This document shows positions 12,095-19,847 of a stretch of 64,000 nt of DNA, piece after piece. The stretch comes from Pirellulales bacterium (lineage in GTDB: Bacteria > Planctomycetota > Planctomycetia > Pirellulales > UBA1268): NCBI GenBank assembly GCA_017853835.1, contig JAFMIU010000001.1, positions 1 to 64,000 on the forward strand. Direction: 5' to 3'. How positions within the stretch are numbered: position 1 is the first letter of the stretch; every line of letters starts with the position of its first letter. Made by a program: the position numbers and the translations under genes. Below the pieces are notes generated by a model that saw nothing but the letters and a program-made list of their open reading frames with translations, had not been told where the DNA came from and ran no database searches.

Positions 12095-13087
12095 TCATCT
12101 CCTGACATGCTCCTCCTCACGCGAGGCCAGCAGGGAGGCGATCCGTCGGCCGGGAGACGTCATCGCGAGCCTGCCGAGCGACGCGATCGCCACCCACCGG
12201 CCACCCGTCTGGGCCGTCTCCGTTCGTCGCTCCACGATGCGGCATTCGATGCGATGGTGGGTGACGGTGTAGGCAACCTGGCCAATGCGTCTCCCGGACG
12301 CGCGGGCCGGCTCCCTCGGAAAATCCCACAGCCCCTCCCACCATTCATCGGCACGGCGTTGCACCACAAGCACACGGTTGCCGCGACGATTCACCACCGC
12401 TGTTTCACGCAGGTGCTTTGCCTTCTTCGGCGCGGCGACCACAGGAATCTCATCGACCCGACCGGCCGCCAAGGCCCCGCAGTCGCGGCCCAGCGGACAA
12501 CGGCTGCAGAGGGGGCGATCGGGGGTGCAGATCATCGCCCCGAGATCCATCAGCGCCTGGTTGAACACACCGGCGCCGCGGCGCGGCACGAGCGCCTCGG
12601 CGATGGTCCAGATCGGCTCGTCACCGGCGCCGCCCACCGGATCACCGTGGTCGGCAACCCGTGCGAGCACCCGTCGGGAGTTCGCCTCGACGATCGGTGC
12701 CGGCACGTCGAATGCGATCGATGCAATCGCGCCGGCCGTGTAGCGACCGATCCCGGGAAGCCCGCGCAGCCCTTCGACAGACCGTGGAAACACGCCGCCG
12801 TGGTCCGCCACCACCGCCTTGGCGGCGGCATGCAGCTGCCGTGCCCGCCGGTAGTAGCCGAGACCCTCCCAATGCTTGAGCACGTCGGCCTCCCGCGCGG
12901 CGGCGAGGTCGTGCACGGTGGGAAACCGTCGCATGAACCGCGCGTAAAAATCTTTGACCCGCTCCACCTGCGTCTGCTGGAGCATCACCTCGCTCACCCA
13001 CACGCCGTAGGGATCGCGGGATCGCCGCCAGGGCAGATCCCGTCGGGCCCTGGCGTACCATCGACGCAGCCGCTGTCGAAGGCCCAT
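12095..13087 (-). CDS. mutY: A/G-specific adenine DNA glycosylase
   Basis: This 330-residue base-excision repair enzyme removes adenine mispaired with 8-oxoguanine. The helix-hairpin-helix domain has the general acid in SEVMLQQTQ (Glu33) and LPGIGRYTAGAI. The iron-sulfur loop is intact, with C-x6-C-x2-C-x5-C at CTPDRPLCSRCPLGRDC. The C-terminal third is a NUDIX-like domain with WWEGLWDFPRE that reads 8-oxoG. The residue equivalent to E. coli Asp138 appears to be Glu134, in PIVEANSRRVLAR instead of PILDGNVKRVLAR. The start is uncertain: I use the ATG giving the family's normal N-terminus. An ATG at 13177 would add 30 basic residues, but it lies inside an intergenic repeat. The downstream small gene begins three bases after the stop. 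Confidence 0.93.
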   Translation of the reverse strand: MGLRQRLRRWYARARRDLPWRRSRDPYGVWVSEVMLQQTQVERVKDFYARFMRRFPTVHDLAAAREADVLKHWEGLGYYRRARQLHAAAKAVVADHGGVFPRSVEGLRGLPGIGRYTAGAIASIAFDVPAPIVEANSRRVLARVADHGDPVGGAGDEPIWTIAEALVPRRGAGVFNQALMDLGAMICTPDRPLCSRCPLGRDCGALAAGRVDEIPVVAAPKKAKHLRETAVVNRRGNRVLVVQRRADEWWEGLWDFPREPARASGRRIGQVAYTVTHHRIECRIVERRTETAQTGGRWVAIASLGRLAMTSPGRRIASLLASREEEHVRR

Positions 13088-13153
13088 GGGATCGGCGATG
13101 GCAACACCTCGATCGCACGCCTTCGCCCGACGTCGCGATTCCTTCTCGGACAC

Positions 13154-13234
13154 CTTCCGTGTGCTCGCCACTTGCATTCCCTGTTTGCCTACGGTCAAAC
13201 CGACGGCAGTGTATCGACTGGCCACGAACCTCCT
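13154..13234. repeat. 80-bp intergenic repeat, copy A
   Basis: This stretch matches 17603-17684 at roughly 85-90% identity in the same orientation. Shared blocks include GCTCGCCACTTGCATTCCC and GGTCAAACCGACGGCAGTG followed by TATCGACT. Both copies lie between divergent genes: here mutY (minus) and the membrane protein at 13334 (plus). It may carry promoter or operator elements or be an inactive mobile repeat. Confidence 0.75.
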
Positions 13235-13333
13235 GGCCGTGACGCGCACCCCCACCCGCGCCCCCCCACCCGCGCACAGGTGCCACGCCGCAGGGCGGGC
13301 CGTGGGTGGATTCAACGCTCCCTGTTCACCGCC

Positions 13334-14236
13334 ATGCCAGCAACCGCCCCCATGAATCGTGCCGCCCGCTGGTGGGACGACCGCCGGGCATGGCCGCTGG
13401 CCATGCTCGGGGCGGTGCTCACGATCAGCGGGCTCCTGCATCTCCCCGTGTGGGCCGTGCTCGGTGGACCGTGGGAAGGGCCGGTCACCTGGCGGAAGCC
13501 GATCCTGTTTGGCATCTCCGGCGGACTGACGGCGATCTCGCTCGGCTGGGTGTGGGCGATGCTGCCCCGACGGAGCGGCGACGTGATCCTGGCCACGGCG
13601 ACAGCCTGGGCCCTGTTCGTTGAAGTGCTGCTGATCGATGTGCAGCGGTGGCGCGGTGTCGGCAGTCATTTCAACCGGGAGACACCCCTCGACTCTTTTC
13701 TGTTTGACGCGATGGGAGGACTGATCGTGGCCGTCACGCTCGTCATCGCCGATCTCTTCCGGCGACTGGTCGTCTCGAAGCCAACCGTCACCCGCGACAT
13801 GCTGCTCGCGGCACGGGCCGGCATGGGGCTTCTGCTCGTGTCGTGCCTGCTCGGCATCTGGGTGGGTATGCACGGAGAGACGAGGGTCGAACAAGGCCTC
13901 GATCCGACACGGCTGGGGGCGGCCGGTGTGCCAAAGTTTCCCCATGGTGTCGTGATTCACGCCATCCAATGGCTGCCGGCGCTCGCGTGGGCGGCCCGCC
14001 GGAGCGGCGTCACCGAGGGCGTCCGCTGGAGGCTCGTGGCACTGGCCTCGGCGGGCTCGACGGGATTCCTCATCTATGCGATGACGCAGACCATGCTCGG
14101 CCGGTCGCGGTTTGACGTGGTGCCGGCGACGTCTGCGATGCTCGCCATGACCCTGGCCTGCTTCGCGATTCCGGTTGCCATCACGGCGTGGACCTGGGTG
14201 AGCCGCCGTCGGTCGCCACCGCCCCGCGCAGGATGA
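13334..14236 (+). CDS. Multi-pass integral membrane protein of unknown function
   Basis: This 300-residue protein has about seven to eight hydrophobic segments (starting near residues 20, 55, 85, 125, 160, 210, 235 and 265) separated by short charged loops. A cytosolic-looking stretch around 100-120 reads DVQRWRGVGSHFNRETPLD. I do not recognise a family with certainty. The first ATG follows no strong ribosome-binding site; a second ATG six codons later is an equally good start. The 3' end overlaps the end of the convergent ABA4-like gene by 56 bases. A neighbouring small membrane protein on the other strand may be functionally unrelated. Confidence 0.8.
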   Translation: MPATAPMNRAARWWDDRRAWPLAMLGAVLTISGLLHLPVWAVLGGPWEGPVTWRKPILFGISGGLTAISLGWVWAMLPRRSGDVILATATAWALFVEVLLIDVQRWRGVGSHFNRETPLDSFLFDAMGGLIVAVTLVIADLFRRLVVSKPTVTRDMLLAARAGMGLLLVSCLLGIWVGMHGETRVEQGLDPTRLGAAGVPKFPHGVVIHAIQWLPALAWAARRSGVTEGVRWRLVALASAGSTGFLIYAMTQTMLGRSRFDVVPATSAMLAMTLACFAIPVAITAWTWVSRRRSPPPRAG

Positions 14237-14639
14237 GCCGTGTGATGATGTGCAGAAGAAATCCCACGGGTCCCAGCAGGAACGTGAGCAGCAGCGAGAG
14301 CGAGCGCAGGGGCCAGGGAACGCCCAACCGCACGGCATCGCGGGCGATCCACGACCCCACGACCATGTCGAAGACGAGGTAGTGAGTCCAGGCGGCCGCA
14401 AACACCCAGTCGTCGGAGAACGCCGCCTTGAGCCCGCCGAGTGTGGAGAGATCCCCTGGGGGCGGGCCACCCATCGCCAGCTTCCAGCCAATCACGGCGG
14501 CATAGCCACACGCCAGAGCGGCCGGCACCACGATGCCACAGAGCACCTTGGCCACGACTGGCCGCGACGGCAGGAGCACCAGCAGGATCCACGCCAGCAG
14601 CGCGATGCTGTTGGTCGTCGCGAAGAAGGTCTCGGCCAC
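14181..14639 (-). CDS. ABA4-like (DUF4281) membrane protein
   Basis: This 152-residue membrane protein has four predicted helices. Family hallmarks are the N-terminal TTNSIALLAWILLVLLPSRP and the central WTHYLVFDMVVGSWIARDAVRLGVP, followed by a GPVGFLLHI segment. The plant relative ABA4 is involved in neoxanthin formation; bacterial homologues have no established role. The start is GTG, 12 bases after the stop of the upstream glycosidase gene, so the two are probably co-transcribed. Its last 56 bases overlap the convergent gene. Confidence 0.85.
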   Translation of the reverse strand: MAETFFATTNSIALLAWILLVLLPSRPVVAKVLCGIVVPAALACGYAAVIGWKLAMGGPPPGDLSTLGGLKAAFSDDWVFAAAWTHYLVFDMVVGSWIARDAVRLGVPWPLRSLSLLLTFLLGPVGFLLHIITRLILRGAVATDGGSPRSTP

Positions 14640-14650
14640 GGTGTCGCCTT

Positions 14651-17386
14651 TCAGTGGAGCACGATGCTCAGCGGCTCGCCGGCCACCAGACGGACCGGCT
14701 CGTTGAACGTGATTTCAAGACGCGAACTGGTCGTCACGGCACGGGCCGGCCGCGTCGTGCCGGCATGGGTCACGCTCACCTCGTTCGTCGCTGGCAGCGT
14801 GGGCGACAGGCACAGGGTTCGCAGCAAAACCTCCCCCCATTTCACGCTCAGGCCGATGGTCGCCGTGGCGTCGGCCACCCTCTGCTCGAAGGTGCCCCAT
14901 CCTCCCGCGGCGGTAAACGCCGCGCGGAAGTTCTTGGGCTCAAGCCGCGGGATGAACGTGAGGCGCCCTTTCGGTCCGTGGCAGTTGAACCCGCAGACGG
15001 CCTGAAACACCCCATAGCTGGCCATCGCCCGGGCATAGTGGTCGGAGCATTCGATTTCGTTGTAGGGGTTGCGCATCTGGGCGTCGTAGCGGTCATGAAC
15101 GGCCCTGCTGATGGCAAGGCCGTGCTGCAGCAGATCCGGCTGATCGTGCCCTTCCCAGATCATGTGCGCGGCAGCCTGGTATTCGAAGCCACTCATGCAC
15201 TCGTTGAAGTAGCGGTATTGCCAGTGCTTCTGCTTGCCTGGATCAACCGGCTCACGCGGCCACGTGCACATGATCAAGCCCGCGTCACCCGCGCTGGCAT
15301 ACCATCGGCCCTTCGTGAATCGCTCACGAAACGGACCCACATCGGGCACGAAGTTGTATCGCCACAAGGAGCGCAACGCGGTGAGCTGCTTCTCGCGATC
15401 GAAGAGTTCGCCGAGATCGGTCCAATGCGCCCACGTCTGGCCGATCATCTGATCGATGTAACAGCCGGTTCCAACGCCGATCGCGGTGAGGTGCTTCTCA
15501 TCCTCGATCTGATGGAAGTATTCGCCGTTGAACAGCGCGAGCATGCTCTGTCGTCCGGCGTCGGCGACCGCCCTGCACCTGCCCGCCAGCGTGTCGTCTC
15601 CCATTTCATGGGCCATCTGCTCGCCGGCTCGCATCGCCGCGATGTGCAACGAACTGGTGAAGCTGATCCGGCCGTACCACGCTGCGTCGAGCGTGTTGGG
15701 CTGGGCCCCTTCGAGGATGCCATCGCCGTCGGCATCACGGGTGAAGAGGAACTCGATGGCCTTCTTCACGTTCGGCCAGAGCTCCCGCAAAAACCCGTCG
15801 TCGGCCGACATTTGATGGTCGCGGTACACACCGAGAAGACGCCCGCAGTGGCCATCGTCGGCGTGATTCGAGCCCTTGGTGGCATAGGTGCGATGGCTGA
15901 TGGCGCCGTCGGCATGCTGTCCGATGCCAAAGTCGACACGCTGCCGCACGAGGCGCTCGATCTGCGGGAAGAGCCGGCCGGGCGATTGGGCATAGTGCCA
16001 CACATGTGTGCACGTACCCGGGCAGCAGTTGACGCCCTCCCAGCCGTAAAACCGCCCATCCCGAAACAGGTAGCACACGGTCGTGGCCAGCGTCGACGCG
16101 GTGGCCATGGTGCGATCGAGCAGCCAGTAGGGGAGCGTGGAGTCGTACCACGTGTCGACCCATAATCGCGTCTGTCGGAAGAGCGACTCACTGGCTGCGG
16201 CGACGTGGTCTGCCACGGCGGTCGCGTCGGCGAAGCGTTTGGCGTACGAACGGCCAACGCTGCCCATCTGCCCGAGACGCAGGTTGGGGAAGTGCCACGC
16301 CACGATGAAGGTGATCGTCTTCGATTCCCCCGGCGCGAGCTCGACGGATTTGCCGAGGGTGCCAATCAGCGGTCGGCCGGATGGCTGGCTCGCCTCGTTG
16401 GGGCCCTCCTCGTGCAGCGAGTCCTGTTTCGCCGAGGCGTTGCCGCAGTCTGCACCGCCGACCGCAGCCAGGGCGAAGGTGCCGTAGTCGTGCCGCTGGG
16501 CGAGCGGCTCAGGGTTTGGCGTGGCCGCAGCAGCCGACGGGTCGACGCTCGAGCTTGCCGAGTCATCGGCCGGTTTTTCGGCCGTGCACTGAAGCACCGT
16601 GGCATGGTCGCCGCGGCGGATGGCGTTTCGCCGGATCGTGTCTTCGGGCCGTCCCGTATGGAGGCACACGGGATTATCGACCCAGCCGGTGACCGTTGCC
16701 TCGACGGGCACGGACGAGGTGTTGGTGAGGGTGTATCGCATCACCGTCGCCGGGTAGGAGGAATTTTCCATGTCCAGCGGAATAAACGGGCTAAACGCCT
16801 CGAGCTGCACGCTCACCGGGCACGCCGCATCTCGGTAGTGAATGATGCCCATGGGGTAGCGACCGTCGAAGGACACCTCGGCAAAGCCTTGGCCGTCGAG
16901 GGAACGGGCCTCGGTCGCGCCGTCCACGGCAAGCCGCAGGTTGAATCCGTGGGCAAATGGCTGGGTCAGCTCGAACGGCCTCACATAGGTTGCACCATCG
17001 GACCCGCGGCCCATGAAGCCGCGCTCATAGGTCTTGTTGAACACGTCCCACATCCAGAGACGCCCGTCGCCACCCAGATACACAAGACCCGCGCCGATCC
17101 CGCCAACGGGCATGCCGATGTGGTTGTGCGCACGCGGATCGGTGTAGGTATCTTTCTTGCCCCGCTCAAACAACGACGCGACCCAGGAGGCGTCGAGCTT
17201 CTTGTCGCTCGCGATGGTCGCGAGGTACTCGTTTTCATCACCGAACGGGCCGGCCATCACCGGCCTGCCGGCGGCCACGCCCATGAGCGCGCCGAGCCCC
17301 GAGATCCTGATGAAGTCGCGCCGTGGCACGCTCCGGTCGCAGGAACGGTCGTGACACCCACAGTCATCCATCGGAATGCCCGTCAT
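14651..17386 (-). CDS. GH116-family (GBA2-type) glycoside hydrolase, Tat-exported
   Basis: This 911-residue protein resembles bile-acid beta-glucosidase/glucosylceramidase 2 enzymes of family GH116. The N-terminus has a Cys-rich start and a Tat motif (VPRRDFIRISGLGAL), so export as a folded protein is likely. A beta-sandwich domain (residues about 85-430, with HNHIGMPVGGIGAGLVYLGGDGRLWMWDVFNK) is followed by an (alpha/alpha)6 barrel (about 480-870), with GVNCCPGTCTHVWHYAQ, DGDGILEGAQPNTLDAAWYGRISF and YFNECMSGFEYQAAAHM. The Glu and Asp in these barrel motifs are the likely catalytic pair, but I cannot align them precisely. The substrate is probably a beta-glucoside or beta-xyloside. AGGAG sits six bases before the ATG. 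A 15-bp palindrome lies 50 bases upstream. Confidence 0.9.
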   Translation of the reverse strand: MTGIPMDDCGCHDRSCDRSVPRRDFIRISGLGALMGVAAGRPVMAGPFGDENEYLATIASDKKLDASWVASLFERGKKDTYTDPRAHNHIGMPVGGIGAGLVYLGGDGRLWMWDVFNKTYERGFMGRGSDGATYVRPFELTQPFAHGFNLRLAVDGATEARSLDGQGFAEVSFDGRYPMGIIHYRDAACPVSVQLEAFSPFIPLDMENSSYPATVMRYTLTNTSSVPVEATVTGWVDNPVCLHTGRPEDTIRRNAIRRGDHATVLQCTAEKPADDSASSSVDPSAAAATPNPEPLAQRHDYGTFALAAVGGADCGNASAKQDSLHEEGPNEASQPSGRPLIGTLGKSVELAPGESKTITFIVAWHFPNLRLGQMGSVGRSYAKRFADATAVADHVAAASESLFRQTRLWVDTWYDSTLPYWLLDRTMATASTLATTVCYLFRDGRFYGWEGVNCCPGTCTHVWHYAQSPGRLFPQIERLVRQRVDFGIGQHADGAISHRTYATKGSNHADDGHCGRLLGVYRDHQMSADDGFLRELWPNVKKAIEFLFTRDADGDGILEGAQPNTLDAAWYGRISFTSSLHIAAMRAGEQMAHEMGDDTLAGRCRAVADAGRQSMLALFNGEYFHQIEDEKHLTAIGVGTGCYIDQMIGQTWAHWTDLGELFDREKQLTALRSLWRYNFVPDVGPFRERFTKGRWYASAGDAGLIMCTWPREPVDPGKQKHWQYRYFNECMSGFEYQAAAHMIWEGHDQPDLLQHGLAISRAVHDRYDAQMRNPYNEIECSDHYARAMASYGVFQAVCGFNCHGPKGRLTFIPRLEPKNFRAAFTAAGGWGTFEQRVADATATIGLSVKWGEVLLRTLCLSPTLPATNEVSVTHAGTTRPARAVTTSSRLEITFNEPVRLVAGEPLSIVLH

Positions 17387-17435
17387 CTGACGCTCCTGGA
17401 ATGGCGATGCTCGCTCCGCGACCTTCGGCCATGAT

Positions 17436-17450
17436 TCTGATGACATCAGA
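17436..17450. promoter_or_regulatory. Perfect 15-bp palindrome, candidate operator
   Basis: TCTGATG-A-CATCAGA is perfectly symmetric and lies 50 bases upstream of the GH116 start codon. The size and symmetry fit a dimeric repressor site, for example of the GntR or LacI classes, which often control glycosidase genes. No regulator is assigned. Confidence 0.4.
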
Positions 17451-17602
17451 CTTTGACGGGGCACCGCACCAGCCCCGACCTGCCGCGTCGGCGGCCGGTT
17501 CACTCGCCCCGGCGATCCGACACCGCCCATCGCACCCACGTTCGATGACCGTGCGTGGCTGGTTTCGGCCGGCCGTCACCCGCGCGACGGCCACCAGGCC
17601 GC

Positions 17603-17684
17603 CTTCCCTGCGCTCGCCACTTGCATTCCCCGTTTTCCTGCGGTCAAACCGACGGCAGTGTATCGACTCGCCACGGAACCTTCC
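17603..17684. repeat. 80-bp intergenic repeat, copy B
   Basis: This is the second copy of the repeat seen at 13154-13234, same orientation, ending seven bases before the ATG of the TPR-like gene. Conserved blocks are CTCGCCACTTGCATTCCC and GTCAAACCGACGGCAGTG. An antisense frame shared by both copies reads SIHCRRFDRR, which is a property of the repeat rather than evidence of a gene. Confidence 0.75.
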
Positions 17685-17691
17685 TCCCACC

Positions 17692-18222
17692 ATGACCGAC
17701 AGCGGACATCACGGCGGACGCGGTAAGAAGCGCGGCGGCGCCAAGGAGAAGCTCGGTGTGGCGAAGCGGGAGTCGGCCGCCGGTGTGGCCTGGGAGCTGG
17801 TGCATCCACGGTGCAGCCGTCGACGCCGCGAGGATATCGAGGAGGTCGAGGCGATGGTGGAGGCGGGCGAAACCGAGATCGCCCGCGACGAACTGGTGTG
17901 GCTCCTCTCCGAGTGCCCAGACTTTCTCGACGCTCATGTGCAGCTTGGCCTGATCGCCCTCGAGGAGGGTGATCCGAAACTGGCCCGAGGTCACTTTGGC
18001 CGGGCCTATGAACTGGCGTTGAAGGCCATCGATGCCGCAGGCCCTGCCAAACCCCTTCCCTACGCGCTCGATGGCAACCAGCCGTTTTTTCAGGCGGCGA
18101 AGGGGCTCGTGCATTGCCTCATGGAAATGGGGCGACGTCGATCCGCGACCGAGGTGTGCAGTCGCATCGCCCTGCTCGACTCAACCGATCCGCTTGGGAT
18201 CCAGCGGATTCTTGGCCGCTGA
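17692..18222 (+). CDS. TPR-like protein
   Basis: This 176-residue soluble protein has a basic Gly/Lys/Arg-rich N-terminus (residues 1-30). The core is helical and resembles two or three tetratricopeptide units, around VEAMVEAGETEIARDELVWLLSECPDFLDAHVQLGLIALEEGDPKLARGHFGRAYELA and the following helices. No catalytic motif is visible, so a scaffold or adaptor role is likely. The ATG lies seven bases beyond an intergenic repeat and lacks a purine-rich ribosome-binding site, so translation may start from a short or absent leader. The next gene starts 85 bases later. Confidence 0.85.
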   Translation: MTDSGHHGGRGKKRGGAKEKLGVAKRESAAGVAWELVHPRCSRRRREDIEEVEAMVEAGETEIARDELVWLLSECPDFLDAHVQLGLIALEEGDPKLARGHFGRAYELALKAIDAAGPAKPLPYALDGNQPFFQAAKGLVHCLMEMGRRRSATEVCSRIALLDSTDPLGIQRILGR

Positions 18223-18307
18223 TCTTCTCCGCGGCCCGGTCGGAAGCCGTATCATGGGGCCCTCGCATCGGTCCGGTTCGCGTCATGCCATACCTGGAGA
18301 GTTCACG

Positions 18308-19204
18308 ATGACCCGACTTCTCGTGGCTGCACTGTTCGTGGCCCTCTCGATGCTTCACGTCTCACACTCCAGCGCGGCCGACGCGGCAGCCGAAATCATC
18401 CGTCTTTGGTCGGGTGATGCTCCTGGAGCCCTCGGCACGGACGACAAGGACATCCCGACCGTGGCCTGGTGGCCGGCCTCGTCAGACAAGGGGCCCACGC
18501 CGGCGCTGATCGTCTGCCCCGGCGGTGGCTATGGCGGACTCGCCGACCATGAAGGAACGGACTATGCCCAATGGCTCAACAGCAAAGGCATCTCCGCCTT
18601 CGTGCTGCGGTATCGCCTCGGCACCAAGGGCTATCGCCATCCGGTGATGATCGGCGACGTCTCCCGGGCGATTCGGCTCGTTCGCCATGATCATGCCCAC
18701 TTGGGTGTCGATCCCACACGGGTGGGTGTGATGGGGAGTTCCGCGGGCGGGCATCTTGCCCTGACCTCCTGCATCCATGGAGGGCCTGGTGATGATGCAG
18801 CCGCCGATCCGATCGACCGCATGTCGGCCCGTCCGGATATCGGCATCCTCTGCTATCCCGTGGTCAGCATGGTTTCGGGGAAGACCCACGACGGGTCGCG
18901 CAAGAATCTGCTCGGCACCGAGCCCGATGAAGACACCGTGCGTCACCTTTCCGGGGAACTGGCCGCCCACAACGGCGTGCCGCCCCTCTTCATCTGGCAC
19001 ACGTGGGAAGACAAGTCGGTGAAGCTCGAACCGATCCTGGAACTCGGCATCCGACTGAAGACGGTGGGCCGCCCCTACGAACTGCATGTGTATGAGAAGG
19101 GGCCTCACGGTCTGGGCCTGGGGCAGCGCCCCTATGGCGGCCCTACGCCGCTGCATCCCTGGACGATCGACTGCAGCCGATGGCTCTCGGAACAGGGATG
19201 GTGA
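18308..19204 (+). CDS. Secreted alpha/beta-hydrolase (BD-FAE/acetyl-esterase type)
   Basis: This 298-residue hydrolase has a signal peptide (residues 1-24, ending SSAA). The oxyanion segment is VCPGGGYGGLADHEG, the nucleophile elbow is GVMGSSAGGHLAL (Ser of G-x-S-x-G), and the charge-relay residues are likely the Asp in WHTWEDKSV and the His in KGPHGLGLG. The pattern matches acetylxylan esterase-like enzymes common in planctomycetes that degrade sulfated or acetylated polysaccharides. GGAGAG lies about eight bases before the ATG. Its stop codon overlaps the start codon of tmk (TGATG). Confidence 0.91.
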   Translation: MTRLLVAALFVALSMLHVSHSSAADAAAEIIRLWSGDAPGALGTDDKDIPTVAWWPASSDKGPTPALIVCPGGGYGGLADHEGTDYAQWLNSKGISAFVLRYRLGTKGYRHPVMIGDVSRAIRLVRHDHAHLGVDPTRVGVMGSSAGGHLALTSCIHGGPGDDAAADPIDRMSARPDIGILCYPVVSMVSGKTHDGSRKNLLGTEPDEDTVRHLSGELAAHNGVPPLFIWHTWEDKSVKLEPILELGIRLKTVGRPYELHVYEKGPHGLGLGQRPYGGPTPLHPWTIDCSRWLSEQGW

Positions 19205-19836
19205 TGCCGATGGCCGACGGCCGTTTCATCTCGCTCGAGGGCATCGACGGCGCCGGGAAGTCGGCGCAGATCGGCAGGCTCGCCGAGTGGCTCCGATCGA
19301 AAGGCCACGGCGTCGTCACCTGCCGTGATCCTGGATCGACGCCGGCCGGCGACGCCGTGCGGGCGATCCTCCTCGATCGTCACGATCTCCATCTCGCGGC
19401 AACCTCGGAGATGTTTCTCTACATGGCGGCGAGGGCGCAGCTCGTTGCCGAGGTGGTTGGGCCCGCGGTGGCACGGGGCGATTGGGTGGTGTCGGACCGC
19501 TACCTGCTCTCCAACATCGTCTACCAAGGGTATGGCGTCGGACTCGCCCCCGACACGATCCGCTCCGTTGGCCACACGGCCACCGGCGGGCTCATGCCCG
19601 ATCTCGTGCTCGTGCTCGATGTCGATCTCGAAACGAGTGCGCGGCGGCTCGCTCGTCCACTCGACAAGCTCGAAAGCCGGGGCGACGACTTCCGTCGACG
19701 GCTCCGCGAGGGCTACCTCACAGAGGCGGCCCGCGACGCCAACCGGGTGGTCGTGATCGACGCCACGGCCGACATCGACGACGTTACCAACCGCATCCGC
19801 GAGGCCGTCACGGCCCGGTTCCCTCACCTCGCCTGA
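19204..19836 (+). CDS. tmk: Thymidylate kinase
   Basis: This 210-residue enzyme phosphorylates dTMP to dTDP. The P-loop is GIDGAGKS (about residues 10-17), the DP/DR substrate motif is RDPGSTPAG, the base-binding segment contains DRYLLSNIVYQGYG, and the lid region carries ESRGDDFRRRLREGY. The start ATG overlaps the stop of the esterase gene, with AGGG six bases before it; earlier in-frame ATGs fall within the esterase. It is followed after 11 bases by holB, the classical tmk-holB pairing. Confidence 0.96.
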   Translation: MPMADGRFISLEGIDGAGKSAQIGRLAEWLRSKGHGVVTCRDPGSTPAGDAVRAILLDRHDLHLAATSEMFLYMAARAQLVAEVVGPAVARGDWVVSDRYLLSNIVYQGYGVGLAPDTIRSVGHTATGGLMPDLVLVLDVDLETSARRLARPLDKLESRGDDFRRRLREGYLTEAARDANRVVVIDATADIDDVTNRIREAVTARFPHLA

Positions 19837-19847
19837 GGATCTCGACC

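Larger units (their letters stand above)
17387..17691. other. Divergent intergenic region with palindrome and repeat copy
   Basis: This 305-base region separates the GH116 gene (minus) from the TPR-like gene (plus). It holds the perfect 15-bp palindrome TCTGATGACATCAGA at 17436-17450 and copy B of the intergenic repeat at 17603-17684. Both divergent promoters must lie here, but I see no clear -35/-10 pair. Confidence 0.6.

Noticed and set aside
13088..13177. 30-residue N-terminal extension of MutY
   Set aside because: The start would lie inside a dispersed repeat and has no suitable ribosome-binding site; the MutY family begins near residue 1 of the shorter form.
11795..14236. 813-residue plus-strand frame extending the membrane protein upstream
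   Set aside because: The first 510 residues are antisense to mutY and the intergenic repeat; the real gene starts at 13334 or 13352.
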